From NCBI GenBank assembly GCA_009746045.1, contig RPFO01000584.1:800568-864567 (forward strand): a stretch of 64,000 nucleotides of DNA, written 5' to 3'. The translations under genes and the position numbers were made by a program. A model generated the notes under the pieces. That model was given only the letters and a program-made list of their open reading frames with translations, did no database searches and was not told where the DNA came from. The stretch's first letter is position 1. The number at the start of each line of letters is the position of its first letter. Shown piece by piece: positions 34,642 through 47,099 of this stretch. Origin of the DNA: Mesostigma viride (taxonomy: Eukaryota; Streptophyta; Mesostigmatophyceae; Mesostigmatales; Mesostigmataceae).

Positions 34642-35184
34642 TCCTTGACCGCCATAGTCCAACAGGCGGCCAAGTCTGCAGCTACCGCTGCGGTCACCCA
34701 GAATGCAGTGCAGCAACGCCAACGCAATATTGTCATAAAGAATTTCCAGACAGGTGCGGCTGCAAAAGCCAATGAGACAGCAAAACTCACTTGCCGAGGA
34801 GCTGCGCGGCCCAGCGTTTCCATGGGGGTGATGCACCTCCAGAACCGTGTTGTCATTGAACGAGCCATTCGGCTGCCAGGCCCTCTGGGCTTGGTCGTCG
34901 TCACCATGGCCTCCATGAACGATAAGCGCCTCCTGCTGGGAGCCCGTCGCCTGCTCATGGACACCGACTACAGCCTCAACGAGGACTACACGCCGGCACA
35001 ACTGAAGGAGAGGAGCGCGGTGTGGAACAGCCCCCGCGTCCAGGAGGCGAGGGCGCAACAGACACCGGGTAAGCGCGTTAAGATGCGTTTGCTTCAGGAT
35101 GGCGGCGATCCTTCGCAGCATTCTTTAACGGTGTTCAGATTAACACCCCAGGAGCAGAGTCTTGTGAGGTGTCTAGCAAGTTAA
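34642..35184 (+). pseudogene. LINE ORF1 fragment of the family C copy
   Basis: About 180 codons to TAA at 35182-35184. It includes an Ala/Gln-rich start and then the ORF1 C-terminal domain (VVTMASMNDKRLLLGARRLL, DYTPAQLKERSAVWNS, KRVKMRLLQDG). ORF1 proteins bind LINE RNA. The start is lost at the 5' truncation. Confidence 0.7.
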
Positions 35185-35289
35185 GGGTGCTGCCTCTGGT
35201 GGTGCCAGTAGGTAGACAACCATCCTCGTCGGCTCGCGGCTAACAGGCTTCGATCGGGGACAGCCTCTAAACAGTCCCGTTCCACTACC

Positions 35290-38200
35290 ATGCCTCGACC
35301 TAGCCGTCGGGTGATAGACACTGTGGTGCCGGTATTTCGGGCTACAACTTCATCTGTCAACTGTCAGATTCGTAAAACCCAACACGTGCTAGATTACCTA
35401 CGCCTCGGCGTTGTGCAATCAGACCCACCCCCGAATACCCCGAGCAAGCGGCAGGCTGGCATCCTACGCTTGCAGGACAAAATCAATGCGATGAAAAGCA
35501 CTATTCCCTCCGTTTCCACCCCCTCCGTTCCATCCCCGGCCCACCCTCACCTTCCGCTGCATCCACCCCCATCGCCCGTCGTCGTTCTCTCCTGTTGGGC
35601 CAGCAGGCATCCTTGGCCCTTGCCACTTTCAACGCTCGCACATTGCTAGCAGATCGATGACGACCATAGCTACCGGGTAGGGAGCTCGTCGCCTTTTGCA
35701 TAATTGCACATCGTGTGTCTATTCTAGGCGTGCAGGAGCACTGTCGCACGGTGCCATTTGGCACGGTGAGCACTAACCGCCTTGCAGGCGGTTGGCGTTT
35801 TTACTTCGCTGGCAGTGGGACGCCAGGCCAAGGTGGTGTTGGCCTATTGTGTTCGCCGCTGGCTGAGTTGCTAGCCTCAGCACGCTTTCTAACCCCCCGC
35901 CTTATGGTGGCACATTTCACCTCAGTCGAGGGGCGGTCTAAACACCACCTCACGGTCGGGGTGGGCTACCGGCACCCCATAGATAGTGGTCTCCCTGAGT
36001 CGGAACGCCAGAAGTTCTTCGAGGACTTGCATTATTAGCCTTGAGGGGGCCACCCCGGCCCGCCACTTGTTGGTTATGCTGCTCGACGCCAACGCCACGC
36101 TCCCCGTGGGCACTGCTGCAGCAGTGGCTTTGCGCCTGCCAGCACGGCTGCTAACGACAACACTCCCCTGTTTTCTGCCTTTTTGCGGGATAGCGGGATG
36201 GTTGCTGTCAACTGCCACTTTCAGCGTCCCTCACAGGACTTGGTCACTTTTCGGGGCCCTAACGGCCGTCAGGCCTGCCTGGACTACGTGGTGGTACGGC
36301 AGCCCAGGTGCACTTCGGTTCTGGACACCCGAGTGTTCGACACGCCCACGGTGTGCTCTGACCACCGGTTGGTGCGCGCAACCATTCGGCTCCGGTTCCA
36401 TGTCCCCGAGCGCCGCGCCCCAGTGGCCCGCCCTGACTGGTCTGCTCTACGCCCGGTCCGGGGAGATCCTGAGGACTGGACGGACGCCGAGTACGAGCGG
36501 AACCGGTGCCGACTGAAGTACCTGTCGGCCCTGGACGCCCGGGCGGACGTCGACGAGCTGGACAAGGGTGCTCCCAACGCCGCCATTTTTGCGGGCTTTG
36601 CGGCCCGCGCCCCGCGTTTGCTGCCAGCGGCCCGGCACCTGCCGGTCATGCCCCGCCGCCGCCCCGGCCCGCTCTACCGCCAGGACCCCAAGGTCTTGGC
36701 CGCCCGGCACCGCCTCAAGCGTAACCGGGACCCGCTGCAGAAACCGGTGCTTAAGGCCGCCCTTGTGGAGGCCTACGAGCACGCTCAGGACGCAGAGGCG
36801 GCCCAGTGCATCGCAGATGCCATGCAAGGCCTGCCAAGCTTGCAACCAGGGCAAGGACATGTGGTACCACCTCGACCGGCTCGGCGGCCGGCGGCAGCGC
36901 ACCCCGGTGGAGCACACGGGGGCCGGCACGGTGCCGGTAAGCCTTGACCGCTCATTGGCCCACAATGTTTCCCACTCGCTCGCGCCCCCCCCCCCGCCGC
37001 TTCACCCCGAGACCGGCCCAGGCGAGCAACTTGGCCGCCCGTCTCGGTGTTGCAGGACCCCCGCCGCCGCCGGCGCCCCCCTCCTCGGCCGCAGACTACC
37101 AAGTCCCCGCCTTGCAGGAGGGCTGCCTTGCCACCAACGACGTCCTCCACCCCTTCACTTTGAAGGAATTGGATGGTGCCCTTGCTCGCCTGCGGTAGTA
37201 ACGACGCGGCGGTCGGTGCCGACCACCTTTCTGCTGAGCTGCTGAAGATCCCTGACCCGGCGGTGAGGGATCTTCTGCTGGCGTTCTGCAACCGTGTCCT
37301 GCTCTCTGATGAGCCTCCGCCTGCTGAGTGGCAGACGGCCATCCGCGTCATGCTGTACAAGAATTAAGGGCTCTGCTGCTGACCCCGGTAACTATCGGGG
37401 TGTCTGCCTCCAAAGCGCCGCGCTGAATTAAGGTCTTCATGTGCATGATGCTGCATCGGCTTCGCGCCACGCTGGACCCACACCGGCCTGGGTGAGTCTC
37501 AGATGGGTTTCCGTCGCAGTCGTAACACTGTCATGGCTGTTTTTGTCGCGCGCCGGTTGATGGAGGAGGTGCGTCGCCTCGGTGCCCTGAAAGCTTGCCG
37601 CTGGTCTTCATTTTTGTTGACTATATCAAGGCCTTTGACACGGTCCTCTGGGAGGCTATTTGGGCAATCCTAGCTCTGGACCGGGTACCACCAGCGTTTA
37701 TTGCTGCCATTCGTCGACTGTATGATGAGGGCTCACAGGCAGTAGTGCGGACTGCGAAAGGCACCACCCCACCATTCCCCCTTCACCACGGGGTGTGGCA
37801 AGGTTGTGTCCTGTCCCCATACCTGTTCATCATTGTCGTGGATCACGTCATGCGCCGGGCACGTGCGCGCTTTACTGCTCTTAAGGGGTTAATTGAGCCA
37901 GGCTTGGACATCCTTAACGAGCACGAGCACGGCGGGGTGACCACTGGCTACCGCCTGGCCGACCTGATTTATGTGGACGACACCACCCTCATCGCGCGCC
38001 CCGAGCACATTCAGACCTGGCTGGACTGTCTGGGCTTGGAGGCGAGGGCGGTGGGGTTGGAGATTATAGTGTCAAAACTGAGGCGATGGTGATTGGGGCC
38101 TCCAGTCGCCCACCGCTGCCGCGCCTGCTCGACGGGACAGAGGTCCCGTTCCGTGAACGCTTCAAACTGTTGGGGAGCATGCTCCCGGACACCGCCGACA

Positions 38201-38862
38201 ATGTGGACATCCGCATCGGCCTGGCCTGGGCCAGGCTCCGTTCGCTCACCACCTACTGGCGCTCCAAGGGCCTGGGCGAGCACTGCAAGCGCTCTGCAAG
38301 GTCCTCGTCCTCTGACACGGTGCTCACGTATGGCGCCGAGGCGTGGACACTCATGGACACACTGGCAGCCGAACTAGACGGCACGGTTTACAGGATGCTC
38401 CGACAGGTCCTGAACGTAGAGTTTTCCAAGCGTAGGTCCCAAGCGTACCTAGGTCATTATTAGAGTCTTTGTATCAGGGTATGCCTCGATCGTATTTCGG
38501 ACGAGATTAGGCAGCGTAGGATAGCATTTGTAGGACATCTTGCTCGCACCAGCCAGGTCGACACCGCCCTTGGTCTGGCCGGCCCCCAGCGGCTTGGCCA
38601 ACCAGGGCGGCATATTTTGACCTGGCCTGGCCCCAAGGACATTCCCAGGAAGCTAGGTAAACCTGCCATGAACTACACCCAGATGTTGCTCAGGGCCGAC
38701 CTAGTGGTCCCAGCCCAGTTTGAACACCGCATCCACTCTCTCTCCCTTCTTTGGACTGCCGTGCAGAACAAGACGCGGTGGCAGAAGATTGTCAAGGCTC
38801 ACACGCCAGCCCCTGTGGGCAAGCCACCCCCCCCTAAGAGGAAGGGGCGTTTTGCTGAGTAG
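35290..38862 (+). pseudogene. LINE ORF2: AP endonuclease and reverse transcriptase, degenerate
   Basis: Several frames together give an APE-type LINE ORF2. The endonuclease covers about 35600-36400 (LATFNARTL, ILGVQEHCR, CLDYVVVRQP and the terminal CSDHRLV at 36352). The RT runs from about 37140 (FTLKELDGALARLR; then GADHLSAELLKI) through FVDYIKAFDTVLW (37612), GVWQGCVLSPYLF (37791) and YVDDTTLI (37971; V replaces the usual A). The C-terminus has GAEAWTLMDTLA, FVGHLARTSQVDT, RHILTWPGP, WQKIVKAHTPAP and KPPPPKRKGRFAE. Stops near 36036, 37198 and 37367 and several frameshifts make it non-functional. Confidence 0.85.
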
Positions 38863-39011
38863 TGTATAGTTAGGATTTTCTAGACTAGATAGCTTAAAGT
38901 TAGGTTAGTTCGATTACGCGGCTTCCTCCACTCCACCCATCCATCAAGGAATATGTGCTACATGATCTCCCAACGGAGGCATGTTATAATTTAATTTTTT
39001 AGGTGACGGTC

Positions 39012-39140
39012 GAGAGCAGAACGAAAGCGGTTGAGGATCATGCGCATGAACAGCTTGAGTGCGGCGCTCTGGATGCAGACTCCTCGGTAATTTGCAGGGT
39101 CGTCAGGGGAACCTTTGTTTTTGTACAGCATATATAGACA
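39012..39140 (-). pseudogene. LINE ORF2 fragment, host copy, upstream part
   Basis: Minus-strand LYKNKGSPDDPANYRGVC and SAALKLFMRMILNRFRSALDRHL, the region just before RT motif A. It continues at 34625 downwards once the family C insertion is removed. Confidence 0.85.
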
Positions 39141-39218
39141 TTGGTGGATAAAACGCCTGATGAGAACAGCATCATTTGAGGCCATGAGATTCTCCATGAA
39201 TGCAGGCTCATAAGTGTA
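39141..39218 (-). pseudogene. Penelope-like RT fragment
   Basis: Minus-strand FMENLMASNDAVLIRRFIH is nearly identical to the Penelope-like RT at 56250-56310. It abuts the LINE fragment directly, so a LINE appears to have inserted into an older Penelope-like copy. Confidence 0.75.
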
Positions 39219-39276
39219 TAATTAATTAATTAATTAGACTCGTGCTCCCGTTGGGGAGTCACGGAGCATTAACCCC

Positions 39277-39369
39277 GATGGATGGATGGATGGATGGATG
39301 GATGGATGGATGGATGGATGGATGGATGGATGGATGGATGGATGGATGGATGGATGGATGGATGGATGG
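39277..39369. repeat. GATG microsatellite, about 23 units
   Basis: Pure tetranucleotide array within the 3' UTR of a minus-strand LINE. Related copies have three to four units (34387-34400) or about 174 (57926-58620). Confidence 0.97.
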
Positions 39370-40004
39370 GTGCAAACAGTCCTACCGGTCTAATCCGCTA
39401 TCGACAACAGCTACCTACTATGTCCATCTAAAGCTATCAACATCAACTCTACCCTAGGGGAGCTGTCTGGCGTGCCTCCCGCGGGTTTGCACACGCGGGC
39501 GCTTCCCCACGGGGGGGGGCTCGTTGTCCTCTATGACCTGGGCCCACGTACTTGGCCTTGTCCATCATCTTTTTCCAAATCACGGAGAGGCCTAGGCCCC
39601 CCATGTCCTCTAGACTAGCTGTTCTTTGAAGGTGCGGGCCTTGCGGCGTCTAACATCACGGGGCCCGGCCCACGTCAGGAGGTGCCGGCCAGGCTGAGCT
39701 GGTCGCAGTCCCGCGGGGGGGCCACGTGAGGTGTCTACCTGGTTGGTGCGAGCTAGGTACCCTACGAGCTGCAGGCGCCGCTGCTTAATGGTGCTGGTGA
39801 TATATGGCATGCCAAGGTAAAGGTCCTCATTGCGGACATGAGCAGCATATCCTACTCTGAAAATGGATCGCAGCATGTTGGTGAGCGACGCCGTCCAGCT
39901 TGCGAGTTGCGAGCCAGGTCGGCGGTGAGGGTCCACGTCTCGGCCCCATACGTAAGAACAGGAAGGACGAGGACCTTAAACAGGTCCTGTTTCTCGATCT
40001 TGCC

Positions 40005-40381
40005 CCCGGCCGCGCGCGGCAGGGCCGCCACCCGTGGACTTTTCGTGATAGACTCGGCATGGACATGTGCTACACAAGACGTGACAGGCTCACCCCCGGG
40101 CAGCCTCCTGGTTTGTCTGTAATGTGGAGGCAGATGGTGCGCAAGGATAGATGGCAAGTAGTGATGAAGGAGACCACCCCCAAGCCTGTGGGGGCTCCGC
40201 GTGTGACGAAGTATGGCATTCATTATTAGCGATTCGGGCCGCGGTGCCCACACCCCTGTAACTAGGACCTAGATAGCTTACACCATCCATTCCATCCCAT
40301 GTTCCCCTCCCACTGAGGACTTATGCTCACGTGACGCAGTCACGTGTCTATCTATTAGTTAATTAATTTATTAATTAATAA
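40005..40381 (+). mobile_element. LINE 3' end, family A, with 14-bp target duplication
   Basis: TTCTCGATCTTGCC stands at 39991-40004 and again at 40382-40395. Between them are the last codons of ORF2, a 3' UTR, the CACGTGAC/GTCACGTG hairpin and a TTAA-type tail that runs right up to the duplication. This shows that the TTAA tail is the true 3' end of the inserted DNA. Confidence 0.9.
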
Positions 40382-40869
40382 TTCTCGATCTTGCCAAGGA
40401 GCTTGCGCCACAGGGCTTGGTATTGGCGTAAAGCGTGCCAGGCGAGGGAGATGCGGTGGTCCACATCAGCCTCGCAGCTGGGAAGCAGGCTGCCCAGCAG
40501 CTTGACGCGGTCTGGATACAGGACTCGAGAGCCGTCAAGGAGAAAGAGGTCGGGCGGTGGGTGGGTGAGCCCAACCGCCAGAGCCTCTGTCTTCTTGCTG
40601 ACCTCAAGCCCCACTGCACGGGCCTCGATAGCCAGGCAGTCAAGCCACGTCTGCACGACGGTGCCCAGTGTCCTCGAAGAGGGTCATCAAGTTTTCCGGT
40701 GAAATGGGTGTTAGTTTATAAAAAGTTTAGGGTCAGTGGTGTCGTCTGCGTAGATGATGTCCGCCAGCCGAATCTCCGTTTCCGCACCGCTATGCCAGAA
40801 GTGGCAACCTGCACCCCTGGTTCCCTACCCACGATGCACTATACTTTTCGTCCGAGGGTGGTAAAAAGC

Positions 40870-41185
40870 ATCCGAGGTGTAAATTACGAGGTGGTAAGTT
40901 ACTCCGCTTTTACTCTTACCGTTTGTGATACGAGTTCGGATCTTTCTCGTAAGCTACGAGTTAGATCCGAGGTAAGATCCGACGTCGTAATTTACGAGGT
41001 AGTAATTTACGAGGTAGTAATTTACGAGGTAGTAATTTACGATGTAGTAATGTACGAGGTAGTAAGGTACGAGGTAGTAATGTACGAGGTAGTAATGTAC
41101 GAGGTAGTAATTTACGAGGTAGTAAGGTACGAGGTAGTAATTTGCGACGTAGTAATCTACGAGTTGGTAATTTACGATCCCGGTA
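40870..41185. repeat. 15-bp tandem repeat
   Basis: Units of GTAATTTACGAGGTA with substitutions (TTTACG, GGTACG, TGTACG). Because 15 is a multiple of three, one frame reads as repeated YEVVI; I regard this as a by-product. Confidence 0.85.
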
Positions 41186-41189
41186 CTCG

Positions 41190-41890
41190 GTCCCGTAGGT
41201 TACGACGTCGTATGCTTCTCGCGTACACTACCGGTACTACAATCATGTCGCTATGTCGTTCTGAATTGCAGTACGCATGTCACTTATCAGAATTTCACTT
41301 TGATTTCACTTATCATTTCGGTCAACCTAACCCCTAACACCCATTTACCCGGGGAAAAAAAAAATGAATGGCATTTGCAGCAAGGCTCATGCAAGACAAG
41401 TTCCTATTTCAAAAAAAATTTCATTATTAAATGCAGGATTACACGTCATGCACAAAAATCCAACGCCTTCACAGAAAATAGCATATCAAGTCTTCTGACG
41501 ACAATATCAAGTCAATATCAAATTCGTGGCTTCTCTTCGTGGCTTGAAATCATGTTTCCATGCGGTGCTTAGGACAGCTCCGGGGATGTCGGCACCGCAC
41601 AGAAGCTCCATCCGGGAGCAAGTGCGCCGGGGGAAGATGTTGTACATCCAGAGCTCGATATGTGCGGGAAGCCGTCGTGTTGGAAACCGAGGTGTCTGCA
41701 CAGAATTCCGCGCGCAGGCAGCTTGTGCCTTTACGGGGGAAGACCTGCGACACAAAAACCGTGTCCGGACAATGCAATACGGAGAAATGGCAACGGCAGA
41801 TGGAGTCGGCTAAGGCCGCTTGTAAGGAAAGTGATTTTTAATGCACGAATAAATGTATAATGCATGCTACATCGCCATCGCTTGGGCGGT
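41190..41890. other. Non-coding spacer
   Basis: Short overlapping ORFs in several frames (41500-41860), none recognisable. No RNA gene seen. Confidence 0.4.
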
Positions 41891-41899
41891 GAAAAGACA

Positions 41900-42760
41900 A
41901 GGACCAACCACATGCCCCCACCTACCCTTCGTGCATCCCGCCCTTGACGAGGCACAACCATGTGCCCCCACCTACCCTTTGTGCGTCCCTCCCTTGACAA
42001 GAAACAAGCACGTGCACCTATCTAACCTTTGTGCATCCCTTCCTTGGCAAGGAACAAGCACACCCACCCACCTACTCCACATGCATCCCTCCCTTGACAA
42101 GGAACAAGCACGATCACCCAGCTACCCACTAGCACGGCAGCAAGGCAGACCTTACAATGGCAAGTGATGTTTATCGGTAGAAACTGTTAGACAACTAGCA
42201 AACGAGCCAGCCGGTGAAGAGCAAGGCACGCATGCAAGGAATTTGTCGTTGCCTATGTCTACGCTTGTGTTTGTCACTGCAGTTGAAATCTGCATTTGCA
42301 TCAGCAGGCCCGATCGAACCCCATGTCGCCACCCGCATTTCCACTTATACTTCACGGCCCCTTATTCTTCTCTTGTGCCTGCCTTTGCCCTAACTGTTAC
42401 CCTAGCATCTGCCCTTGCCCCTATCCTTTGATCCCCAGTGTTTGCCGTTGCCCTCATCCTTCCCTAGTGCCTGCCCTTGTCTTCATCTTTTCCCTTGTGC
42501 CTGCCCTTGCCCTTGTCCGTTCCCTCGTGCTTGACTTGTCCTAATCTCTTTCCCTTGCGCCTGCCCTTGCCCTTATCCGCTTCCCTTGTGCCTGCCCCTG
42601 CCCTTGTCATTTCCCTTGAGCCTGCCCTTTTGGCAAGCACAAGTGCCTTTGTCCTTTCCTTGGCCTTGTGCTTGCTCTTCCAGTTTCCCTTTCCTTTGCT
42701 CGTGCGGTTGCCTTTGCTCTTACCCGGGTGCTTGCCCTTGCCGTTTGCAAGCTGCATTAT
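41900..42760. repeat. Two degenerate minisatellites
   Basis: 41910-42130 holds about four ~55-bp units with TGCATCCCTCCCTTGACAAG. 42370-42750 is a decayed array of CCCTTGTGCCTGCCCTTG-type units. Both give misleading open frames on both strands. Confidence 0.7.
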
Positions 42761-42779
42761 TGTCTTAGCAAGCTAGCAA

Positions 42780-43480
42780 GTGCAAACTGGCACTGAGCCA
42801 GAAATGCAAGCAAAGCAGCCAGTGTAAATAAGGATGGACGGGAACAGTAGAAAGCTAGAGGTGGCAACGGTGCTAGAGCTCATGGCAACAAGGTGGTCCC
42901 ATTCTTGCTGCATTGGGTGCGTTGCGTGGGTGGGATATTGCGAGGGGGACATTCTTGCCTTGGTTGTGTTTTCACATGCACCCGGTGCTTGAATTTATGC
43001 GTGCAAGGGTGGCTGGTATCCCAACCAACAGCCCAAGAGGAAAAAGAGTGCTTAGAAAGCAAGAATGACTTAATGTTGGTAATAGCAGTGGTGGCGGCAG
43101 CAAAAACTGTTGTTGTAGATGCAAGCTACAACACTGCTGATGGTTTCTCACACTAATGTGGATAATGATAATGCATGCCACTTAACGGGACCATATAAAC
43201 CACAACAAGAATAATCGTGAGAGCAAAAGAAAGAGGAGTACAAAACGGCCGGCTTACCTAGCTACAGCAAAAAAATTGCATGAAAAACAAGATAACTCAC
43301 CTTTGTCGCAGCAGTGACCATATCAGACAGCTCACAAAAACTTGTTGATCCTTGAAACTTCCTGCTTGAAGGCAGCCACCAACGGTCTGGATTTTTCACC
43401 CCAGTCCTTCTCAACAGCCAAGGGAAAGGGAAAGAGAGAGGAGGGGTGCGGGAGGGACAAGAGAGCGGGGGGTGGGAAGG
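42780..43480. other. Non-coding spacer
   Basis: No gene, repeat or RNA recognised. Confidence 0.4.
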
Positions 43481-43483
43481 GAG

Positions 43484-43724
<241 letters not shown>

Positions 43725-46515
43725 GAGAAGTGCGGGTGGGGGTGGGAGAGGTGGGATGGAAGATTCACTACGTTAGCAGGCGACTAAACTGCTACAATGA
43801 TGTTAGCCATACCACGGTCCTTAATTTAGGACAAAGTCCTAAATTAAGGACCAATTTACTATAACCGAGGTACCGGGGGGGGGGTCACTATATGGACCGT
43901 ACCCCATGTGGACCGTACCCGGCATGATGTACCCGACCCGTGGTACCGGCACATGGTACCCGGATTCCGTACCCGGGTACCGGGTATAATGGCGGGAAAG
44001 TAGGTACCTCGACCAAAAATATAACCGATTTTGGAGCGAAAAAGTGGGTGCGGGAATGATCTGAGGTGGATATGGCGACCTGACAATCGTGGCCGGCGTT
44101 TTCACGTGCGTTCATCATTTCGGGCGCCCAGTAGCAAAAACGAAAGGTCGTTAGTTATGCTTAAAGGCTGTGAAATTTTCTGCGCAAGTTTTTATGTGTA
44201 GCGCTGTAGCACAGCGGCACATCACAAATGGGTCGCAGATCGCCTGCTCGCGGAGGGTCGATTTTGGCACAAACATGTTAGTGTATTAGCAATGGTGGTG
44301 CGAATCAAGCCAGGAAATTTTTGTGGACGATTTTGATAATAGTCTGGAGTTTAGAAACGGAGTATTTGACATGGGAGCGCCTGGGCTGTGATATTCTTGC
44401 CCGATTTCCATTGTCGACCATGTTTTAGGGACGTTCAGGCTGGGCAGCGAGCGCACCTTATAGGTCTTCACTTTCGGTATTTCTTGGACCTAGAACGCAT
44501 CACAAGCGTGGCTTATATCATTTTCGAACCGCGGTTGGCCAGCTTTGGTGCGCTCAGCTCTCGGAAAGCTGACCTCGCTGCGGATTTCAGCGACTTTTTT
44601 GCAACCATCTGGAATGAGGCGACGTAAGTAGCAGGTACGTGCCGGGGTGCCCTAGATCATGAGTGTAACTGGCAACGCTGTCGTGGTGTTTTGAGTCAGC
44701 CAGCTATGCCTAAAAAGAGGGGACGCTCTCTGTGCACATAACTGTCACACATAGTTGGTTTACGTCATACAATTTTTTACGTCTCTATCTTCGTCGTCCG
44801 CTGCAGCTAAAACACACATGCGTAAGAGCAGTTTTACTCATGTGTTAGTTATAAACCATGGTCCTATGGCCTGCAGTCGTTCAGGGTGTTCTCAGACAGT
44901 ATATACAGTATGGTTTACGTGTTACATGCACCCTGAATTCACTCACAAAGCGTTGCATGTTAGCACAACGTTGTTCTGTAACTTGATTTGGCTGCATTCA
45001 TGTGTTAGTTGCAATGCAAATGCAATGTTTTTTCATCGCTGGGTGGTGGCCAGCATGTCCGTGATGTCAAAGAAGGTTTGGCATATGCTTAGAGAAAGTT
45101 TACCGCAAGGGGTGGGCCATGTTCAAGCCGGGCAACCTCAGCAACCATGCAACCGTATATTGCATTACCTGCACCATCTGTGACACCGTTAAGCACGCGT
45201 ATATATAGAGGCGTATATATCAGAATATAGAGGCAGCCACAGCAGGGTATGGCCTTGTTATACGCTGCCCCGCCATCCCAAGGCCTCGTAGGGTCCCCTA
45301 GCGCTTGTAAGATGCTCAAGGGACCGTGTGGATAGCATGGTCATGCGTTGACACTAATTGGTCCTATTGGTCCTAAATTCTCATTTTGACCAAATTCGCG
45401 GTTTGAGGCCTGCCATGGGCCAGGGTCCATTCAGGCACTAAATGTAATTATTTGAACCCAGGTTTTTGTCCAAAATTCAAAAAGTGTGTTATCTGTCAGT
45501 GGTAAAAATGCCAGGGTCGAAATTTGATGTTTGCACATATATTTTTTAATTCAAACTGGTCCTAAAATAAGGACTTTTCTTGGTAACATGGACAATGACA
45601 CAAAACCACGGAGCTAGGCCCTTCACACCATCAGATCAGAGTGAAAACCCATGTTGAAACTGGGACAAATGCCATTAGAATGTTACTATGACCGTGGCTA
45701 GTAAACGTGAATTGACACCCAGGTTGTGACTTCAACGATTGGAGGCAACCTTGCCAAGTCTCCCAAATGCAGTCGGCTAGACAAGCTTCACAAAAAACGC
45801 AGCAAACATGTTAACGTTGCTAATATTCCAACGACGCGCATCCGCAGTCCGGCTGCCAATGAAGTCTTCTTGGTCGCCAGCTGTGCACAGAGGAGTAACC
45901 GCTAGAGACGCCAATTTGCGAACAACTCATTACAATTACAAAGCGCAGGAAGCAGATGGCTATGCATCAACAATTACTTCCGCTCGCCCTCGTATTTAGC
46001 CAGGTCTATCTGCCCAAACTGGGTAAATGTTTTGCGATCGGTGAAATTGGCACTCTAGAGACTTACTTTCCCAGAAAGTGTCCATTCACACGACAACCGA
46101 CTCACGCTCACACGTCGTGAGGAGTTGCCGATAGGATAAAGAAGCCGAACGATGAATTGCTGTACATAAATGCCACGCTAACGGCGTCGTGAACTGACTT
46201 CTTGCAATCACGATTAAAGTGCCCGGCCCAACAACAAATTGGCGACACACGACCCCGCAACTGGAAAAGAATTCTGGCCACATTGATATACATCGGTTTG
46301 ATAAAGTAAAACCTCGCATTCGGTTCTGGCTAGCCTCAAACGCATGCGCCTTGAAACCTTTATCCTCCTGGCGGCCACAGTTTCTCGGTTCTCTTGTTCC
46401 GTTGGTCGTGCCGCTAGCGTGCCAGCCGCTCCAGTCCCTAAAATTCAAATTCGTGTTGTTCGAGAAAACGTTGTCGGGTCGGCGACGGCACGATGCCGGG
46501 CCGGGCTGCATGGGC
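43725..46515. other. Long stretch without recognised genes
   Basis: 43860-44000 is rich in GGTACC/GTACCC words with partial palindromes. The rest shows scattered short ORFs but no motif, intron pattern or RNA fold I can support. Confidence 0.4.
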
Positions 46516-46517
46516 CA

Positions 46518-46972
46518 TGGAGGGTGGTGGTACACAAATACCGTACAGGTGGTACACAACTGCAGCCAGGACAACAGCCGGGCGCTGCGTACCTGCCGTG
46601 GGAAGGAGGGGGTGGTACACAAATACCGTACAGGTGGTACACAACTGCAGCCAGCACAACAGCGAGTCGCTGCGTACCTGCCGTGGGAAGGAGGGAGGTG
46701 GTACACAAAAACCGTACAGGTGGTACACAACTGCAGCCAGCACAACAGCGAGTCGCTGCGTACCTGCCGTGGGAAGGAGGGGGGTGGTACACAAATACCG
46801 TACAGCGTGAGGTGGTACACAACTGCAGCCAGCACAACAGCGAGTCGCTGCGTACCTGCCGTGGGAAGGAGGGAGGTGGTACACAAAAACCGTACAGGTG
46901 GTACACAACTGCAGCCAGCACAACAGCGAGTCGCTGCGTACCTGCCGTGGGAAGGAGGGGGGTGCTACACAA
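46518..46972. repeat. 86-bp tandem repeat, five units
   Basis: Each unit holds GGTGGTACACAAATACCGTA and CTGCGTACCTGCCGTGGG; the latter begins at 46584, 46670, 46756, 46848 and 46934. The fourth unit has six additional bases (CGTGAG). ORFs across it on both strands are by-products. Confidence 0.93.
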
Positions 46973-46979
46973 ATATCCG

Positions 46980-47095
46980 ACCTATATATTAGCGATAGCC
47001 GCCGCCTATTAAACAGGTCCTATTCATCACGAGCGTCAACGCCCCGTCATCGCCCCGTCATCGCCCGGCCGAGGGCCTTAACCTGTTAAGGGGAC
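46980..47095. repeat. CCCGTCATCG-rich dispersed repeat, solo copy
   Basis: It reads ATAGCCGCCGCCTATTAAAC, TCCTATTCATCACG and then GCCCCGTCATC twice. The same block recurs four times at 49375-49965. Confidence 0.75.
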
Positions 47096-47099
47096 GTGG

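Larger units (their letters stand above)
34638..38999 (+). mobile_element. Long APE-type LINE copy (family C) with 12-bp target duplication
   Basis: 4,362 bp bounded by TAGGTGACGGTC at 34626-34637 and 39000-39011. It holds part of ORF1, ORF2 with endonuclease and RT, and a 3' end with AAAGTTAGGTTAG, CTCCCAACGGAGGCATGTTA and a TAATTT tail. Removing it restores the minus-strand host LINE reading across the junction (ALDRHL to GESMGFRP). It is probably 5'-truncated within ORF1. Confidence 0.88.
39219..40805 (-). mobile_element. Minus-strand LINE, family B, 3' half
   Basis: From its 3' end (low coordinates): TTAA-repeat tail, GACTCGTGCTCCC-GTTG-GGGAG hairpin, a GATG array, 3' UTR, then ORF2 C-terminus (PAQPGRHLLTWAGP, RRLQLVGYLARTNQVDT, YGAETWTLTADLAR) and RT up to LADIIYADDTT near 40760. 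It is interrupted by a family A LINE at 40005-40381 and a short insertion near 40675-40735. WRKLLGKIE and KQDLFKVLVLP on the two sides of the family A copy join in sense. Confidence 0.82.

Noticed and set aside
38991-39197. Novel fusion of Penelope and LINE RT sequence in one frame
   Set aside because: The frame crosses an insertion junction by chance; both halves match nearby element fragments.
46086-47012. Overlapping ORFs of 160-266 codons on both strands
   Set aside because: They follow the 86-bp tandem repeat, and equal length on both strands argues against coding.
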